From positions 62,001 through 126,000 of the forward strand of contig NZ_WSRZ01000014.1 of NCBI RefSeq assembly GCF_009828585.1: a DNA stretch of 64,000 bases. The letters run 5' to 3'. This DNA is from Shewanella litoralis (GTDB lineage Bacteria > Pseudomonadota > Gammaproteobacteria > Enterobacterales > Shewanellaceae). A model generated the notes under the pieces. It saw only the letters and a list, made by a program, of their open reading frames with translations, did not search any database and was not told the DNA's origin. The translations under genes and the position numbers were made by a program. Every line of letters starts with the position of its first letter. The first letter of the stretch is position 1. Of this stretch, positions 36,597 to 45,702 are shown in pieces.

Positions 36597-37103
36597 ATGC
36601 CAGAGATCAGTATTTATAATTTAGAAATGACCGACCGCAGTCAACTCAACGCTAAGCCGCAATCAAACGGATTAACGTTAATCGAGGCCAAGGTTAAACA
36701 ATATCAGTTTAATCGATTTCTATATCAGTTTGTGGGCGCAGCATGGGAATGGATTGATAAGCTGACGTGGACAAACAGCCAATGGCAAGCCTATAGCGAA
36801 GCCGATAACCTGCATTTGTATGTTGCTTATGTCGATGGGGCGCCAGCAGGTTATTTTGAATTACAGCAACAAGAAAATGGCAATGTCGAAATTATGTATT
36901 TTGGTTTAGCAGAGCGTTTTATCGGTAGAGGATTTGGCGGCTATTTACTGACGCAAGCTATTGAACATGCCTGGTCACTACCCGATACCCAAAGAGTATG
37001 GGTGCATACCTGCTCGTTAGATCACCCAAGTGCACTGCACAATTATCAAGCGCGCGGGTTTATTCTTTTTAGAACTGACATTGAGACACAAACGACCTCA
37101 TAA
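36597..37103 (+). CDS. GNAT-family acetyltransferase
   Basis: 168-aa cytoplasmic N-acetyltransferase fold. The acetyl-CoA loop appears as RFIGRGFGGYLL (motif A, Q/RxxGxG/A type), preceded by a beta strand VEIMYFGL and followed by the substrate-side VWVHTCSLDHPSALHNYQARGF typical of GNATs. An aromatic-rich N-terminal part (FLYQFVGAAWEWIDKLTW) may define the substrate pocket. Substrate unknown. It ends 17 bp from the convergent DUF1289 gene. Confidence 0.88.
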   Translation: MPEISIYNLEMTDRSQLNAKPQSNGLTLIEAKVKQYQFNRFLYQFVGAAWEWIDKLTWTNSQWQAYSEADNLHLYVAYVDGAPAGYFELQQQENGNVEIMYFGLAERFIGRGFGGYLLTQAIEHAWSLPDTQRVWVHTCSLDHPSALHNYQARGFILFRTDIETQTTS

Positions 37104-37120
37104 CACTAACGCCAATAGTC

Positions 37121-37327
37121 TTAACGATTTTTACAGGCAATAGCGCGTTGCTGCATAATGTCTATCAGCGCGCTTTTTTGCTGATCGTTCATCGAATGCC
37201 AAGCCAAGATCTCATCTAAAGAGCGACGGCAACCTAAGCACACATCGTTACTGTCTAGGCAGCAATGCCTAACACAAGGCGTTTCAACTGTGGGTTTATT
37301 CTGACCATACCGCATATTCATTACCAT
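37121..37327 (-). CDS. DUF1289 zinc-finger-like small protein
   Basis: 68-aa protein with the DUF1289 cysteine pattern TPCVRHCCLDSNDVCLGCRRS followed by the helical DEILAWHSM segment. Members are thought to bind metal, or an iron-sulfur or zinc ion, through the four cysteines; function is unknown. Several in-frame ATGs lie close to the start (MVMNMRY), and the upstream one overlaps the VOC gene by 32 bp. Co-transcribed with the VOC gene. Confidence 0.85.
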   Translation of the reverse strand: MVMNMRYGQNKPTVETPCVRHCCLDSNDVCLGCRRSLDEILAWHSMNDQQKSALIDIMQQRAIACKNR

Positions 37328-37646
37328 TTACGTCCTTGAAATGAAAACGTCTTCCACCTGGAAAACTAAAAATATCGCGGCTAATCAACCCACCGGCGTG
37401 GGTAATTGCGGCTTGTGTCGCCAGTAAATCCTGGCTGTAAAGTACAATCAACGGGCTGCCAGTTGCTAAAGTAAATTGGGTTGACGACTGGTAAAAACCG
37501 CCGTCAATACCCACCTGTAAAAAGCAACTGTAATCAGGACCGTAGTCCTGAAACTGCCAACCAAACACCTGGCTAAAAAAAGCTTTAGTGGCCAGCACAT
37601 CTTTTACCGGTATTTCGAGATAATTAATCTTGTTGTGCTGGCTCAT
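37296..37646 (-). CDS. VOC-family (glyoxalase-like) protein
   Basis: 116-aa single-module vicinal-oxygen-chelate fold: INYLEIPVKDVLATKAFFSQVFGWQFQDYG at the start and FHFKDVNGNEYAVW at the end are the typical strands. A glutamate near the N-terminus and the C-terminal strand could contribute metal ligands, but a His is not obvious at the first position. Probably a dimeric small-molecule-binding protein or isomerase/dioxygenase relative; substrate unknown. Confidence 0.85.
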   Translation of the reverse strand: MSQHNKINYLEIPVKDVLATKAFFSQVFGWQFQDYGPDYSCFLQVGIDGGFYQSSTQFTLATGSPLIVLYSQDLLATQAAITHAGGLISRDIFSFPGGRRFHFKDVNGNEYAVWSE

Positions 37647-37737
37647 ATTGACCTCAGTTAAATTGAATTAAACACTGTATCTAATGTATACAGTGGCTTT
37701 GGCATGTAATTTATTGCCGACTTATTGCACCAACGAC

Positions 37738-38436
37738 TTATTGTACCAACGCAGCCGCCGCACCAATAATGCCACCAAACACGCCGCCCCATACCACTAA
37801 CCAACCAAGATGCGTTTTAATCATATCTTGCACAATCTGCTTCACCAATTCTGGGGTCAGTTCGTTTAAGCGTTGCTCAACAATATTAGCCACTTTAGCT
37901 TGCATATCGGCCATAACACTCGGTTTCTCAAGCTCATTAATTAAAATAGCGTTAAATTGATCACTTTGCGCGAGTTCGACCAAAGATTGTTTCATTTTCT
38001 CAATAAAAGGCTCTTTTAATGGGACAAGCGCTTCTGTGCCGCCAAACATTGCCAGCATGCCACCAAACGATGACTTCTCAATGGTATCAACCAGTGCATC
38101 GAAAGACGGCGCCAAATCAATTTTTTCAATCACGGGCGTCAAATCAATATGACTGGCACTGCTGCTCGTTAAAAATCGATCAATGTTTTCCTGGGTAAAG
38201 AACTGTTGCATCATTAAATGCTGAATACCGGCCTTAAACTCTTCAAAACGCGATGGCACCACGCCCGAACCATATAACCCCGGGACTTTTTCGAACAACA
38301 TATGAATGGCCAACCAGTTAGTTATTGCGCCAGATAACGCAAATAAGCCAATGGTGAATACGATTTGCTGTTCTAAGCCATAACCAACCAATACAAAAAT
38401 GGCGGCTATTAAATTTGTCGCGACGCTCTTGTTCAA
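37738..38436 (-). CDS. DUF445 inner-membrane protein
   Basis: 232-aa protein with hydrophobic segments at both ends (NLIAAIFVLVGYGL ... FTIGLFALSGAITNWLAIHMLF and WGGVFGGIIGAAAALV) and a cytoplasmic helical middle. The GAITNWLAIHMLFEKVPGLYGSGVVPSR motif is diagnostic for DUF445 (YheB/YjiN-like). Function unknown. It lies downstream of a terminator that closes the preceding GNAT gene. Confidence 0.88.
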   Translation of the reverse strand: MNKSVATNLIAAIFVLVGYGLEQQIVFTIGLFALSGAITNWLAIHMLFEKVPGLYGSGVVPSRFEEFKAGIQHLMMQQFFTQENIDRFLTSSSASHIDLTPVIEKIDLAPSFDALVDTIEKSSFGGMLAMFGGTEALVPLKEPFIEKMKQSLVELAQSDQFNAILINELEKPSVMADMQAKVANIVEQRLNELTPELVKQIVQDMIKTHLGWLVVWGGVFGGIIGAAAALVQ

Positions 38437-38512
38437 TCTCTGTTCCTTAACATTATTCCGCCCCGATAATCGGCCACACTTTGAATGTAGTTCCTATATA
38501 GAGGACACAAAA

Positions 38513-38551
38513 AAACCTCGACTATTTTATCAGAAAATAGAACCGAGGTTT
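38513..38551 (-). terminator. Terminator of the 38.6-39.0 kb GNAT gene
   Basis: Two-part hairpin: outer AAACCTCG/CGAGGTTT, inner CTATTTT/AAAATAG around ATCAG. On the minus strand a T-run follows. Confidence 0.8.
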
Positions 38552-38591
38552 ATAGCTTGTAGTCAGTGTCGGTCAATAAATTACGCGAGTC

Positions 38592-38975
38592 TTAAGCTGT
38601 ACATTGTTCATTTGCAACTTGTTGCTCATAACGGTTAATCAATAACACCCCAGTGCTTTGTGCCAACAGCTCTGCCTTTTGATGCATTTGATCGGCAACA
38701 TCTTGTTGTTGATATTCTGCTAACACAAACACGTCTTCTAAATACCAAACTGGGGCAAGTAATAAAGATGAAAATGATGGGTATAATTGCGTAAAACCCA
38801 CCATGTTATCATCTTTAATGCACACAAAAATCATCGTGTCGTTTTCGGCCAGGCGATGCTTTAAAAAGGCATGACAAGCGGCATAATCTTGGGGTTGATT
38901 TAATTGCTGACGATACAGATCAAACAAGGTGCTCAGTGGTTCTAAATCGATGCTCGAAGCAAGACGAATTTGCAT
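38592..38975 (-). CDS. Short GNAT-family acetyltransferase
   Basis: 127-aa GNAT-like protein: opening MQIRLASSIDLEPLSTLFDLYRQ, strand MIFVCIKDDNMVGFTQLYPSFSS, and YLEDVFVLAEYQQQDVADQM in the acetyl-CoA region. The usual RxxGxG loop is replaced by QQDVAD, and the C-terminus ends soon after LLINRYEQQVANEQ, so it is a little shorter than typical (about 145). The cofactor loop change makes activity uncertain. Confidence 0.75.
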   Translation of the reverse strand: MQIRLASSIDLEPLSTLFDLYRQQLNQPQDYAACHAFLKHRLAENDTMIFVCIKDDNMVGFTQLYPSFSSLLLAPVWYLEDVFVLAEYQQQDVADQMHQKAELLAQSTGVLLINRYEQQVANEQCTA

Positions 38976-39314
38976 TTATCATCCTTGAAAATAGTCATCA
39001 CAGCGAGATAACTCGCTATTGATTAAGTTAATGAGTCACTGTACTCGGCGCCGTAAACAACCGGGTGGTTTTATGCGCAAACAGCCAGTGCATGTAATTG
39101 TGAACAAAGTATTAGTTTACTAAGCGAACAAAACATCGTCACAATATGAATATAAAATCTATTAATTACATAAACTTAATTTAGATATTTAACAATCTAG
39201 CATCAATAAAGCACAAAGTAAATTAATCTGTTTCTACTGTAAAATAATCCCTAGTAGCGAAATTTATTTGTTACTATGGCTCACTGTGAACCTGCATTTA
39301 TCAAGAAATTTCCT
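38976..39314. other. Intergenic region, about 300-340 bp
   Basis: Divergent spacer between a GNAT gene and the DUF748 gene, AT-rich on the right. No conserved element, repeat or RNA was recognised. Confidence 0.5.
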
Positions 39315-42300
39315 ATGACATCCTTTTTTGCTCAACTTCGCACAGGCGTTAAACGCCGTCCTCGCTATCAAAAATGGCTATTGGCCATTGTGAGCTTGTA
39401 TCTACTCTTTTGTGCCATATTAGGCGGATTAATCCCAGCGGTTGCTAAACAGCAATTGCCACAGCAATTAAGCGACATTTTAGGTCGCGAGGTAACATTG
39501 CAAAACATTGAGATTAACCCATTTACCACAGAGCTCACTGTCACAGGCTTTACCATTAACGAGCAAAAACAAGATGCACAATTTGTCAGTTTTGAACGCT
39601 TATATGCCAACTTACAAGTGTGGCAATCGATCCGGTTAATGGGGTTAGTCCTCGAAGATGTCGTGCTTGAACAACCTAAAATTCAAGTGAGCCGCAGTCA
39701 AGATAACCAACAACATGATGTGTTTAACTTCACTGACATTATTGAACACATAGCCAGTAATAGCAGCGTGCAACAAGCAGAGCAACAACCTCAATCGGCA
39801 GAAATGCTGTCGATGCGCATGGCAAATATTCAACTCATTGACGGAACATTCACGTTAAACGATAAGGTCACTGACACAAAAATCAGCTACCCAAATATCC
39901 AACTAAAACTAAGCCAATTTGACAGTATTATGGCGGCTATTGATGATCAACAAAACCTGGTTAATCAGTTTAATATCGCCATTGAAGATCAATTCCAGGG
40001 GGCATTAAGCCTGCAAGGACAGCTACAGTTAGCCCCACTCATGCTTCAGGGGGATATCAAGGTTGCCAACATCGATTTATCGCGCTACTGGTCTTTTATC
40101 GACCAATTATTTGCTATCAATTTAGCCCAGGGCCAACTCAGCGTAAACGGACACTTTCGTGTAGCCCTGCAAAATGCTCAGCTCGAGCCAATAAGTGATA
40201 TTCACATTGCCAAAGCTCGGGTGGTGATTGAAAACGTAAAAGCGGTACACCAACAAGATGAAAAAATCTCGATTGATGTTCTGGCGTTAAATAACATCAA
40301 TGTTGATACCCCAAAACAACAAGTCACCATTGATGAATTTTACAGCGAAAATGGCAAAATTAACCTTAATATTACTCCCACAGGTGCTGATCTTGTTGCC
40401 TTGTTACTTCCGAAAAACACTGATTTAGAGCTTGGAAGTGACGCTTCAGCAACTTCAATTGAATCGGCTACGACTGAAAACGCAGCGACAGAAACAGCCG
40501 CGATTGAAATTACAGAGAATGAAACCGACGCTTCTAAAACCATAGCGAGTGGAATGACAAACACTGAAACGTCAAATAGCGCTGTACAAATTGATGCCAC
40601 AAACACAGACAGTCAAGGCAAGCCATGGCTTGTCACACTTAACAAAATTAAGCTCGAACAGTATCAAGTCGCATTAGGCGAAGGCATTGCTAGCGACAAC
40701 ATCATCATTTGGCAGCTCGGGCCAATTAATGTCAGCACAGGCAAAATCATATCTGATTTTTCCAGTCCGATAGATTATCAATTCTCAACCGAAATTAACG
40801 GTCAAAGCCAATTGAGCTCTAGTGGTCAAGTGGATGTATTAGCGCAAAGTATTCAAGCTGACATCGATTTTAGCAATATGATGCTAACGCGCTTGCAGCC
40901 GTATATCGCCCCATACATTAATGTCACTTTAGAAGATGGAGTGTTTTCAACTCAAGGCAAACTCATCGCAGACGCTAACGAAACTTTGGTATATCAAGGT
41001 AGTGCTAAAATTGAACAGCTCGACATTAAAGATAACGTGCTTAAGCAGCCTTTATTAAACTGGGAAACCATGGCGATAAACCAGCTATCTTATGACCGTA
41101 AACAAGCAAAAATAGACATAGACGAAATTGACTTCGACGCCCTCTTCGCACGTTTAATTATTTCTGCAGACCGAAGTACCAATATTAGCCAATTGATCCA
41201 TGACAATAGCCAAGACCAAGTCGGCGTGACAGTAAAGGACAGTTCGGCGGAACCTAAGTTAGCGGCTACAGATGACATCGCCGAACAACAAAGCGCTACC
41301 AACACACCAGAAATGCAGCTCAACATTAATCGTATTGCGGTTAAAGACAGCTCAGCCTTTTTTGCGGATAACTCGTTAACACCCAATTTTGCCTCAGGCA
41401 TTGAAATGCTCAATGGCGAAATCACAAATTTATCGTCTAACCCGCAAACTACTGCATCAGTCGACTTAGCCGGTAAAATAGATAAATATGCGCCGGTGAC
41501 CTTAAAAGGTGATGTTAATCCGCTACTAGAGCAACCCTACTTAGATTTAAACCTCAACTTTAAAAAAGTAGAACTCACATCGGTTAACCCTTATTCGGGC
41601 ACTTACGCTGGCTATTACATCGACAAAGGTCAGTTGTCGCTTGATTTAAACTATAAATTAAAAGACAACGTGCTTGTTGGCAGTAATCACCTGGTTATCG
41701 ACCAGTTACAACTGGGCAAACGCAGTAATAGCGACTTAGCAACCAGCTTACCGGTTAGCTTGGCAGTAGCATTACTGCAAGACCGTCACGGAGTAATAGA
41801 TTTAGGGGTTGATGTGTCTGGAGACATTAACTCCCCCAGTTTTAGCTTTGGCAGTATTATAATTAATGCCATCGGTAATTTGATCACCAAAGCCGTAACC
41901 TCACCGTTTTCATTTATAGCTGGGCTTGTTGGCGGTGAAGAAGCCATCGATAAAGTCGGCTTTGATTATGGAGTCAGCGCTATTGAGCACCAACAGCAAT
42001 TAACCCTGGATAAATTAGCCAGCGCCTTAATAGAAAGACCGTTATTAAACCTCAATATTAAGGGCAGTGTTGATGTGGCTAACGATAAGCCCGCATTAGC
42101 AGAACTAAAACTTCACAAAAAACTGGCCAAAACGGCTGCCATTAAACTGCGTAACTTACCCAAACATTTATCGGCAAGTCAGTACCCAGAGTCAGGCCCG
42201 CTCACCGATGCACTTTATGTGCTAGTGGAACAGGATTTAGGGCAACAGCCAAACGTTATCAAACAGACATTATTGGCAGAAGCTCCCGAGCTTAGCCTGC

Positions 42301-42527
42301 AAGAGCTTACAACACGCTGGCACATCGCGCTGTACAATATGTTGAAAAACAATCAAGAGGTAAGCATTGATGATTTAGGTCTGCTTGCTCAAGCACGCGC
42401 CAGAGCAGTGAAAGCCTATTTAGTCGAACAAGGCCAAATTGATGCAGGAAAAGTTTTTGTGCTCGAAAGCCGTATAAACACCAATCAAACTGCGGCATCA
42501 GCATTGTTAGAGTTGCAAGCAAAATAA
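39315..42527 (+). CDS. DUF748 (AsmA-like) giant envelope protein
   Basis: About 1070 aa from ATG 39315; an in-frame ATG at 39276 would add 13 residues and neither has a strong ribosome site. One N-terminal helix (WLLAIVSLYLLFCAILGGLI) is followed by a long repetitive beta-rich periplasmic body typical of AsmA/TamB-like DUF748 proteins, containing several DLSRYW and LDLNLNFKKVELTSVNPYSGTYAGYYIDKGQLSLDL type blocks. A Thr/Ala/Glu-rich disordered stretch (about residues 370-430) interrupts it. The C-terminal region with QARARAVKAYLVEQGQID resembles the OmpA-like fold. Such proteins are thought to bridge the envelope for lipid transport; here that is by family analogy. Confidence 0.88.
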   Translation: MTSFFAQLRTGVKRRPRYQKWLLAIVSLYLLFCAILGGLIPAVAKQQLPQQLSDILGREVTLQNIEINPFTTELTVTGFTINEQKQDAQFVSFERLYANLQVWQSIRLMGLVLEDVVLEQPKIQVSRSQDNQQHDVFNFTDIIEHIASNSSVQQAEQQPQSAEMLSMRMANIQLIDGTFTLNDKVTDTKISYPNIQLKLSQFDSIMAAIDDQQNLVNQFNIAIEDQFQGALSLQGQLQLAPLMLQGDIKVANIDLSRYWSFIDQLFAINLAQGQLSVNGHFRVALQNAQLEPISDIHIAKARVVIENVKAVHQQDEKISIDVLALNNINVDTPKQQVTIDEFYSENGKINLNITPTGADLVALLLPKNTDLELGSDASATSIESATTENAATETAAIEITENETDASKTIASGMTNTETSNSAVQIDATNTDSQGKPWLVTLNKIKLEQYQVALGEGIASDNIIIWQLGPINVSTGKIISDFSSPIDYQFSTEINGQSQLSSSGQVDVLAQSIQADIDFSNMMLTRLQPYIAPYINVTLEDGVFSTQGKLIADANETLVYQGSAKIEQLDIKDNVLKQPLLNWETMAINQLSYDRKQAKIDIDEIDFDALFARLIISADRSTNISQLIHDNSQDQVGVTVKDSSAEPKLAATDDIAEQQSATNTPEMQLNINRIAVKDSSAFFADNSLTPNFASGIEMLNGEITNLSSNPQTTASVDLAGKIDKYAPVTLKGDVNPLLEQPYLDLNLNFKKVELTSVNPYSGTYAGYYIDKGQLSLDLNYKLKDNVLVGSNHLVIDQLQLGKRSNSDLATSLPVSLAVALLQDRHGVIDLGVDVSGDINSPSFSFGSIIINAIGNLITKAVTSPFSFIAGLVGGEEAIDKVGFDYGVSAIEHQQQLTLDKLASALIERPLLNLNIKGSVDVANDKPALAELKLHKKLAKTAAIKLRNLPKHLSASQYPESGPLTDALYVLVEQDLGQQPNVIKQTLLAEAPELSLQELTTRWHIALYNMLKNNQEVSIDDLGLLAQARARAVKAYLVEQGQIDAGKVFVLESRINTNQTAASALLELQAK

Positions 42528-42634
42528 CCCGGGCTTGTTATCTGCGCTAAAGTTGGAGTAGACTGCGGCTAATTTAATTTAGGCCATGCCGCCACAACGG
42601 TTTGGTCTTCACGTGATGATACTTGAGGATAGAT

Positions 42635-42991
42635 ATGTTCATTGTTCGCTGGATTTTAGGTCGAATTATTTTGTTATTAAATTTCGTATTTGCGCCTAAA
42701 AAACGCCAACGCCCGCAAGAGCAACAAGCCGTTATCGACCAACAAACTCAGTCATTGGCGTTATATCAATATGCTGCATGCCCGTTTTGTGTAAAAGTAC
42801 GCCGTGAAATGCGTCGTCAAAATTTGAACATCAACATTGTTGATGCCAAGCAAGAGCAAAACAAAGCAATACTCACAGCACAAGGCGGTAAATTGCAAGT
42901 ACCGTGTTTACGTATTGAACAGGACGGCCAAACACAATGGTTGTACGAGTCTAAAGCCATTACGAGCTATTTAAACGAACGATTTGCCTAG
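42635..42991 (+). CDS. Membrane-anchored glutaredoxin-like protein
   Basis: 118 aa from ATG 42635 (GAGG 6 nt upstream). An N-terminal hydrophobic segment (FIVRWILGRIILLLNFVFA) anchors a thioredoxin-fold domain with the redox motif CPFC (49-52) and the cis-Pro region LQVPCLRIE, then SKAITSYLNERF as in the GST N-terminal/glutaredoxin family. It probably reduces disulfides or glutathionylated proteins at the cytoplasmic face. It ends in a strong terminator. Confidence 0.88.
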   Translation: MFIVRWILGRIILLLNFVFAPKKRQRPQEQQAVIDQQTQSLALYQYAACPFCVKVRREMRRQNLNINIVDAKQEQNKAILTAQGGKLQVPCLRIEQDGQTQWLYESKAITSYLNERFA

Positions 42992-43008
42992 ATGCCCTTA
43001 GCATTGAT

Positions 43009-43040
43009 AAATAAGCCGCACTTGTTGCGGCTTATTTTTT
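43009..43040 (+). terminator. Terminator of the glutaredoxin-like gene
   Basis: 12-bp stem AAATAAGCCGCA/TGCGGCTTATTT followed by T-rich sequence. Confidence 0.92.
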
Positions 43041-43154
43041 GCTGATTAACAGTGTAAACACCCTCTTTAAGTTAATTTACCTTGCTGTGGGCTATCATCC
43101 ATCCAACCGCTTAGGTTATGATTTACGCCATTATTGTGCTTTAGGGGTTTATCT

Positions 43155-43604
43155 GTGTTTAAAAATAGTCTGGTAATATGTGGCGTGGTGTTATTGAGTG
43201 CATGCAGTGCAAGCCCACCTGATCCAATGGATTTTGCCGGACAATTTCGCGATACGTTTAGCACGCAAATAAAAGGCGATGGCATTAAACTCTTTACGTA
43301 TAAAGCGAAACTGGCCACGGTAACAGATCGCCCTCTGCCAAACGACCAACCACATGAACAACGGATAAACCGCCGCAAACAAGACTTGCAAAGCTATATT
43401 ATTGAGCAACGTAATGCAGAAGAACGCCTGGAGCTTTGGCATCAACAAGTTGATTTAGGCTTACAAAAAACCATCGAAATGAGCGGTTACTGCAAAGCGA
43501 GTTTTGTCGAATTAAGTCGTTATGTTGAACCCGATCGCGCAGAAGTTCGCGGTGAGTGTAACGATGGCGCCACCGAGGAAGACATTCAAAAATTCGGTCG
43601 TTAA
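43155..43604 (+). CDS. Small lipoprotein of unknown function
   Basis: 149 aa from GTG 43155 (AGGGG about 8 nt upstream); an upstream TTG at 43134 is in frame but lengthens the signal peptide awkwardly. The lipobox LLSAC is followed by SASPPDPMDF. The mature protein is soluble, highly charged, with two further cysteines (GYCKASFVEL and GECNDGA) that could form a disulfide. No family recognised. It is followed by 205 bp without a gene. Confidence 0.75.
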   Translation: MFKNSLVICGVVLLSACSASPPDPMDFAGQFRDTFSTQIKGDGIKLFTYKAKLATVTDRPLPNDQPHEQRINRRKQDLQSYIIEQRNAEERLELWHQQVDLGLQKTIEMSGYCKASFVELSRYVEPDRAEVRGECNDGATEEDIQKFGR

Positions 43605-43809
43605 GCTTATTTCAGGTACTCGCTTGAGTGGCTCATTTGATCGGTATTTTATAAACTGCTGTATCCAGCGTGGCAATTACGCTAGAATTAGCCTCCAATT
43701 TTCTCGTGAAGTCGCCGATGGCAGTTAGACCAGCGTCTTCACGCTTTGATAAGCCATTTATCTTCTGAAATGATATGAATAGTTTGTCGTTTACACAGTA
43801 AGAAGTCAG

Positions 43810-44034
43810 ATGAATAGAAAGCAAGAAATGATCAAAAAGTTGGCCAAACGTGCCAAAGCACGTGCCAACAAAGTGGTGCCATCAAATCCGAGTAGCAAAC
43901 CGGTTGAACGCTATATCTCTAAAGCTGAACGTGAAAAAATTGCGTTAGCAGCAGATGAGCAAGCAGCCAATAACGAAGTCGACGCACCAGCTGAAGCCGT
44001 TGTTGAAACACCGGAAACGGCAGACAAAAAGTAA
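43810..44034 (+). CDS. DUF2986 small basic protein
   Basis: 74-aa protein with the DUF2986 pattern MNRKQEMIKKLAKRAKARAN followed by YISKAEREKIALA and an acidic tail. Known only from Shewanella, Vibrio and relatives. No function is known; the basic N-terminus and acidic C-terminus suggest nucleic-acid or ribosome association, as a guess. Ends in a very strong terminator. Confidence 0.85.
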   Translation: MNRKQEMIKKLAKRAKARANKVVPSNPSSKPVERYISKAEREKIALAADEQAANNEVDAPAEAVVETPETADKK

Positions 44035-44061
44035 ATCACTTGGCGTCTATTGCGCGCAACT

Positions 44062-44100
44062 AAAAAGCCCCTATGACGCTAATCGTCATAGGGGCTTTTT
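44062..44100. terminator. Bidirectional terminator DUF2986/MATE
   Basis: 17-bp perfect stem containing AAAAAGCCCCTATGACG and its complement around CTAAT; A- and T-runs on both sides. Confidence 0.95.
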
Positions 44101-44122
44101 GATGTCATTCACTTTATACTCA

Positions 44123-45616
44123 TTACTCTTTGTTTGCCTTAGCATCTTGTTGGGCTAATTGCTTACACAAAGGTTCTTCATCTAACTGGCCCATTTGGGT
44201 TCGTCCCGAGGTCGGTAATGGCGCAGCGACCATATCAATATTCATCGCATCATCTTCTAATAGCTTTTTATTGGCATCAACAGACACCAGGCCTTGCTGA
44301 CTGATTTTATCAACGAGGCGATACGCACACAGCATACCGACAACACCAAAGATAATCGCGCCAATCACCTGGCCAATTAACACGCCATACACCCCACCCC
44401 ACTGGGCACCAAAATACACAAATGGGATTGTGCCCACGGTGGCCTTGCCAACATTAAACAAGGTTGAATACTTGGCCTTACCTAAATTATTAAATGAGGC
44501 ATTGGCAATAAATAAAATCCCCGAGAAAATAAAGAATACTGCAATATACTGGCAGAAAAACAAAATCAACTCGGCTGCATCACCTTTCATGTCAAAACTG
44601 CTCACAATTACGTTACGCAGCAAAAACAGGATGAGAGACATGGCTAATACGTACACCACACAAAATTGTATTGCCTTGGTCAAGCTTAGCCTTACTCGCT
44701 CGAACTCATTTGCGCCAAAGTTTTGCCCCACAATGGGCCCAACGGCACCCGATAAAGCAAAAATCATCCCAAAGGTCACGGGAATTAACCGGCCTAACAC
44801 CGCCCAGCCTGCAACATAACTGTCGCCAAAGTCTGCAATGGCTCGCGTTACCACCGCATTGCCAATGGGCGTAGCCACATTGGTTAACATCGCAGGAGCT
44901 GCAATGGCAAAAATCACGCCTAAATCTTGTTTAAACTCCACCCAGGAAAATCGCCCCATTAACTTATGCTTAACCACCACGCCACGGGCAGAGATAATAA
45001 ATACCGCGATACGGGCTAATACCGAAGCCGCAGCTGCGCCTTCTATCCCCATAGATAAGGTAAAAATAAAGATAGGATCAAGCACCGCATTGACGCCGCC
45101 ACCAGCTAATGTCGACATCATCGACAATTTAGCGTCGCCCACCGCACGCAGTGCACCGCCTAACGCCATGGCTAAACAAATAAACGGTAACGAAGGCACT
45201 AAGATGATTAGGTAGCTTTCAGCCAGTTCAGCTGTGCGCCCTGTCGCCCCAACAAGTGCTAATAACTCAGGAATAAAAATGTACACAACAATGGCCACCA
45301 GCACACTGGTTAATAGCGTCACGATGGCACTGTTTAAAAACAACCGTTTTGCTAACTCGATATTTTTTGAGCCGACAGCTTTGGACACCAAAGCGCCAAG
45401 CGCAATCGACAAGCCAATACCAATCGAGGTGGTGAAAAATGAGATAGTGCTGGCGTAACCCGCCGCGGCAGCCAGTTCAACTTCGCCCAACAAACTTAAA
45501 AAGAAAATATCGAGTAAATCAACAACGAAGAGCGCCGAAATACCGACCGCAGCGGTCGAGCTCATCACCAATATGTGACGTAAAATTGGGCCTTCGACAA
45601 ACTTAGCTGTGGTCAT
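44123..45616 (-). CDS. MATE-family efflux transporter
   Basis: 497-aa polytopic inner-membrane protein with about 12 helices in two repeats. Conserved MATE features are seen: the opening EGPILRHILVMSSTAAVGISA, SKAVGSKN in the first repeat, VGQNFGANEFERV in the second. The C-terminal ~40 residues form a hydrophilic tail (AAPLPTSGRTQMGQLDEEPLCKQ). Drug/proton or drug/sodium antiport is the family function; the actual substrate is not evident. Monocistronic. Confidence 0.93.
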   Translation of the reverse strand: MTTAKFVEGPILRHILVMSSTAAVGISALFVVDLLDIFFLSLLGEVELAAAAGYASTISFFTTSIGIGLSIALGALVSKAVGSKNIELAKRLFLNSAIVTLLTSVLVAIVVYIFIPELLALVGATGRTAELAESYLIILVPSLPFICLAMALGGALRAVGDAKLSMMSTLAGGGVNAVLDPIFIFTLSMGIEGAAAASVLARIAVFIISARGVVVKHKLMGRFSWVEFKQDLGVIFAIAAPAMLTNVATPIGNAVVTRAIADFGDSYVAGWAVLGRLIPVTFGMIFALSGAVGPIVGQNFGANEFERVRLSLTKAIQFCVVYVLAMSLILFLLRNVIVSSFDMKGDAAELILFFCQYIAVFFIFSGILFIANASFNNLGKAKYSTLFNVGKATVGTIPFVYFGAQWGGVYGVLIGQVIGAIIFGVVGMLCAYRLVDKISQQGLVSVDANKKLLEDDAMNIDMVAAPLPTSGRTQMGQLDEEPLCKQLAQQDAKANKE

Positions 45617-45702
45617 GCTTATCCTTTAATAAAAATCACCCAGCAAAACAATTTTCGATGATAAAGAGCTGGGTCTAAAAATGGCAAAATTAATAATGCA
45701 CA

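Noticed and set aside
43605-43809. Short frames before the DUF2986 gene
   Set aside because: No start context or protein-like composition; overlap of the preceding lipoprotein gene.
45638-45674. ACCCAGC/GCTGGGT inverted repeat as terminator
   Set aside because: The 7-bp stem with a 23-nt loop and no T-run is too weak to call.
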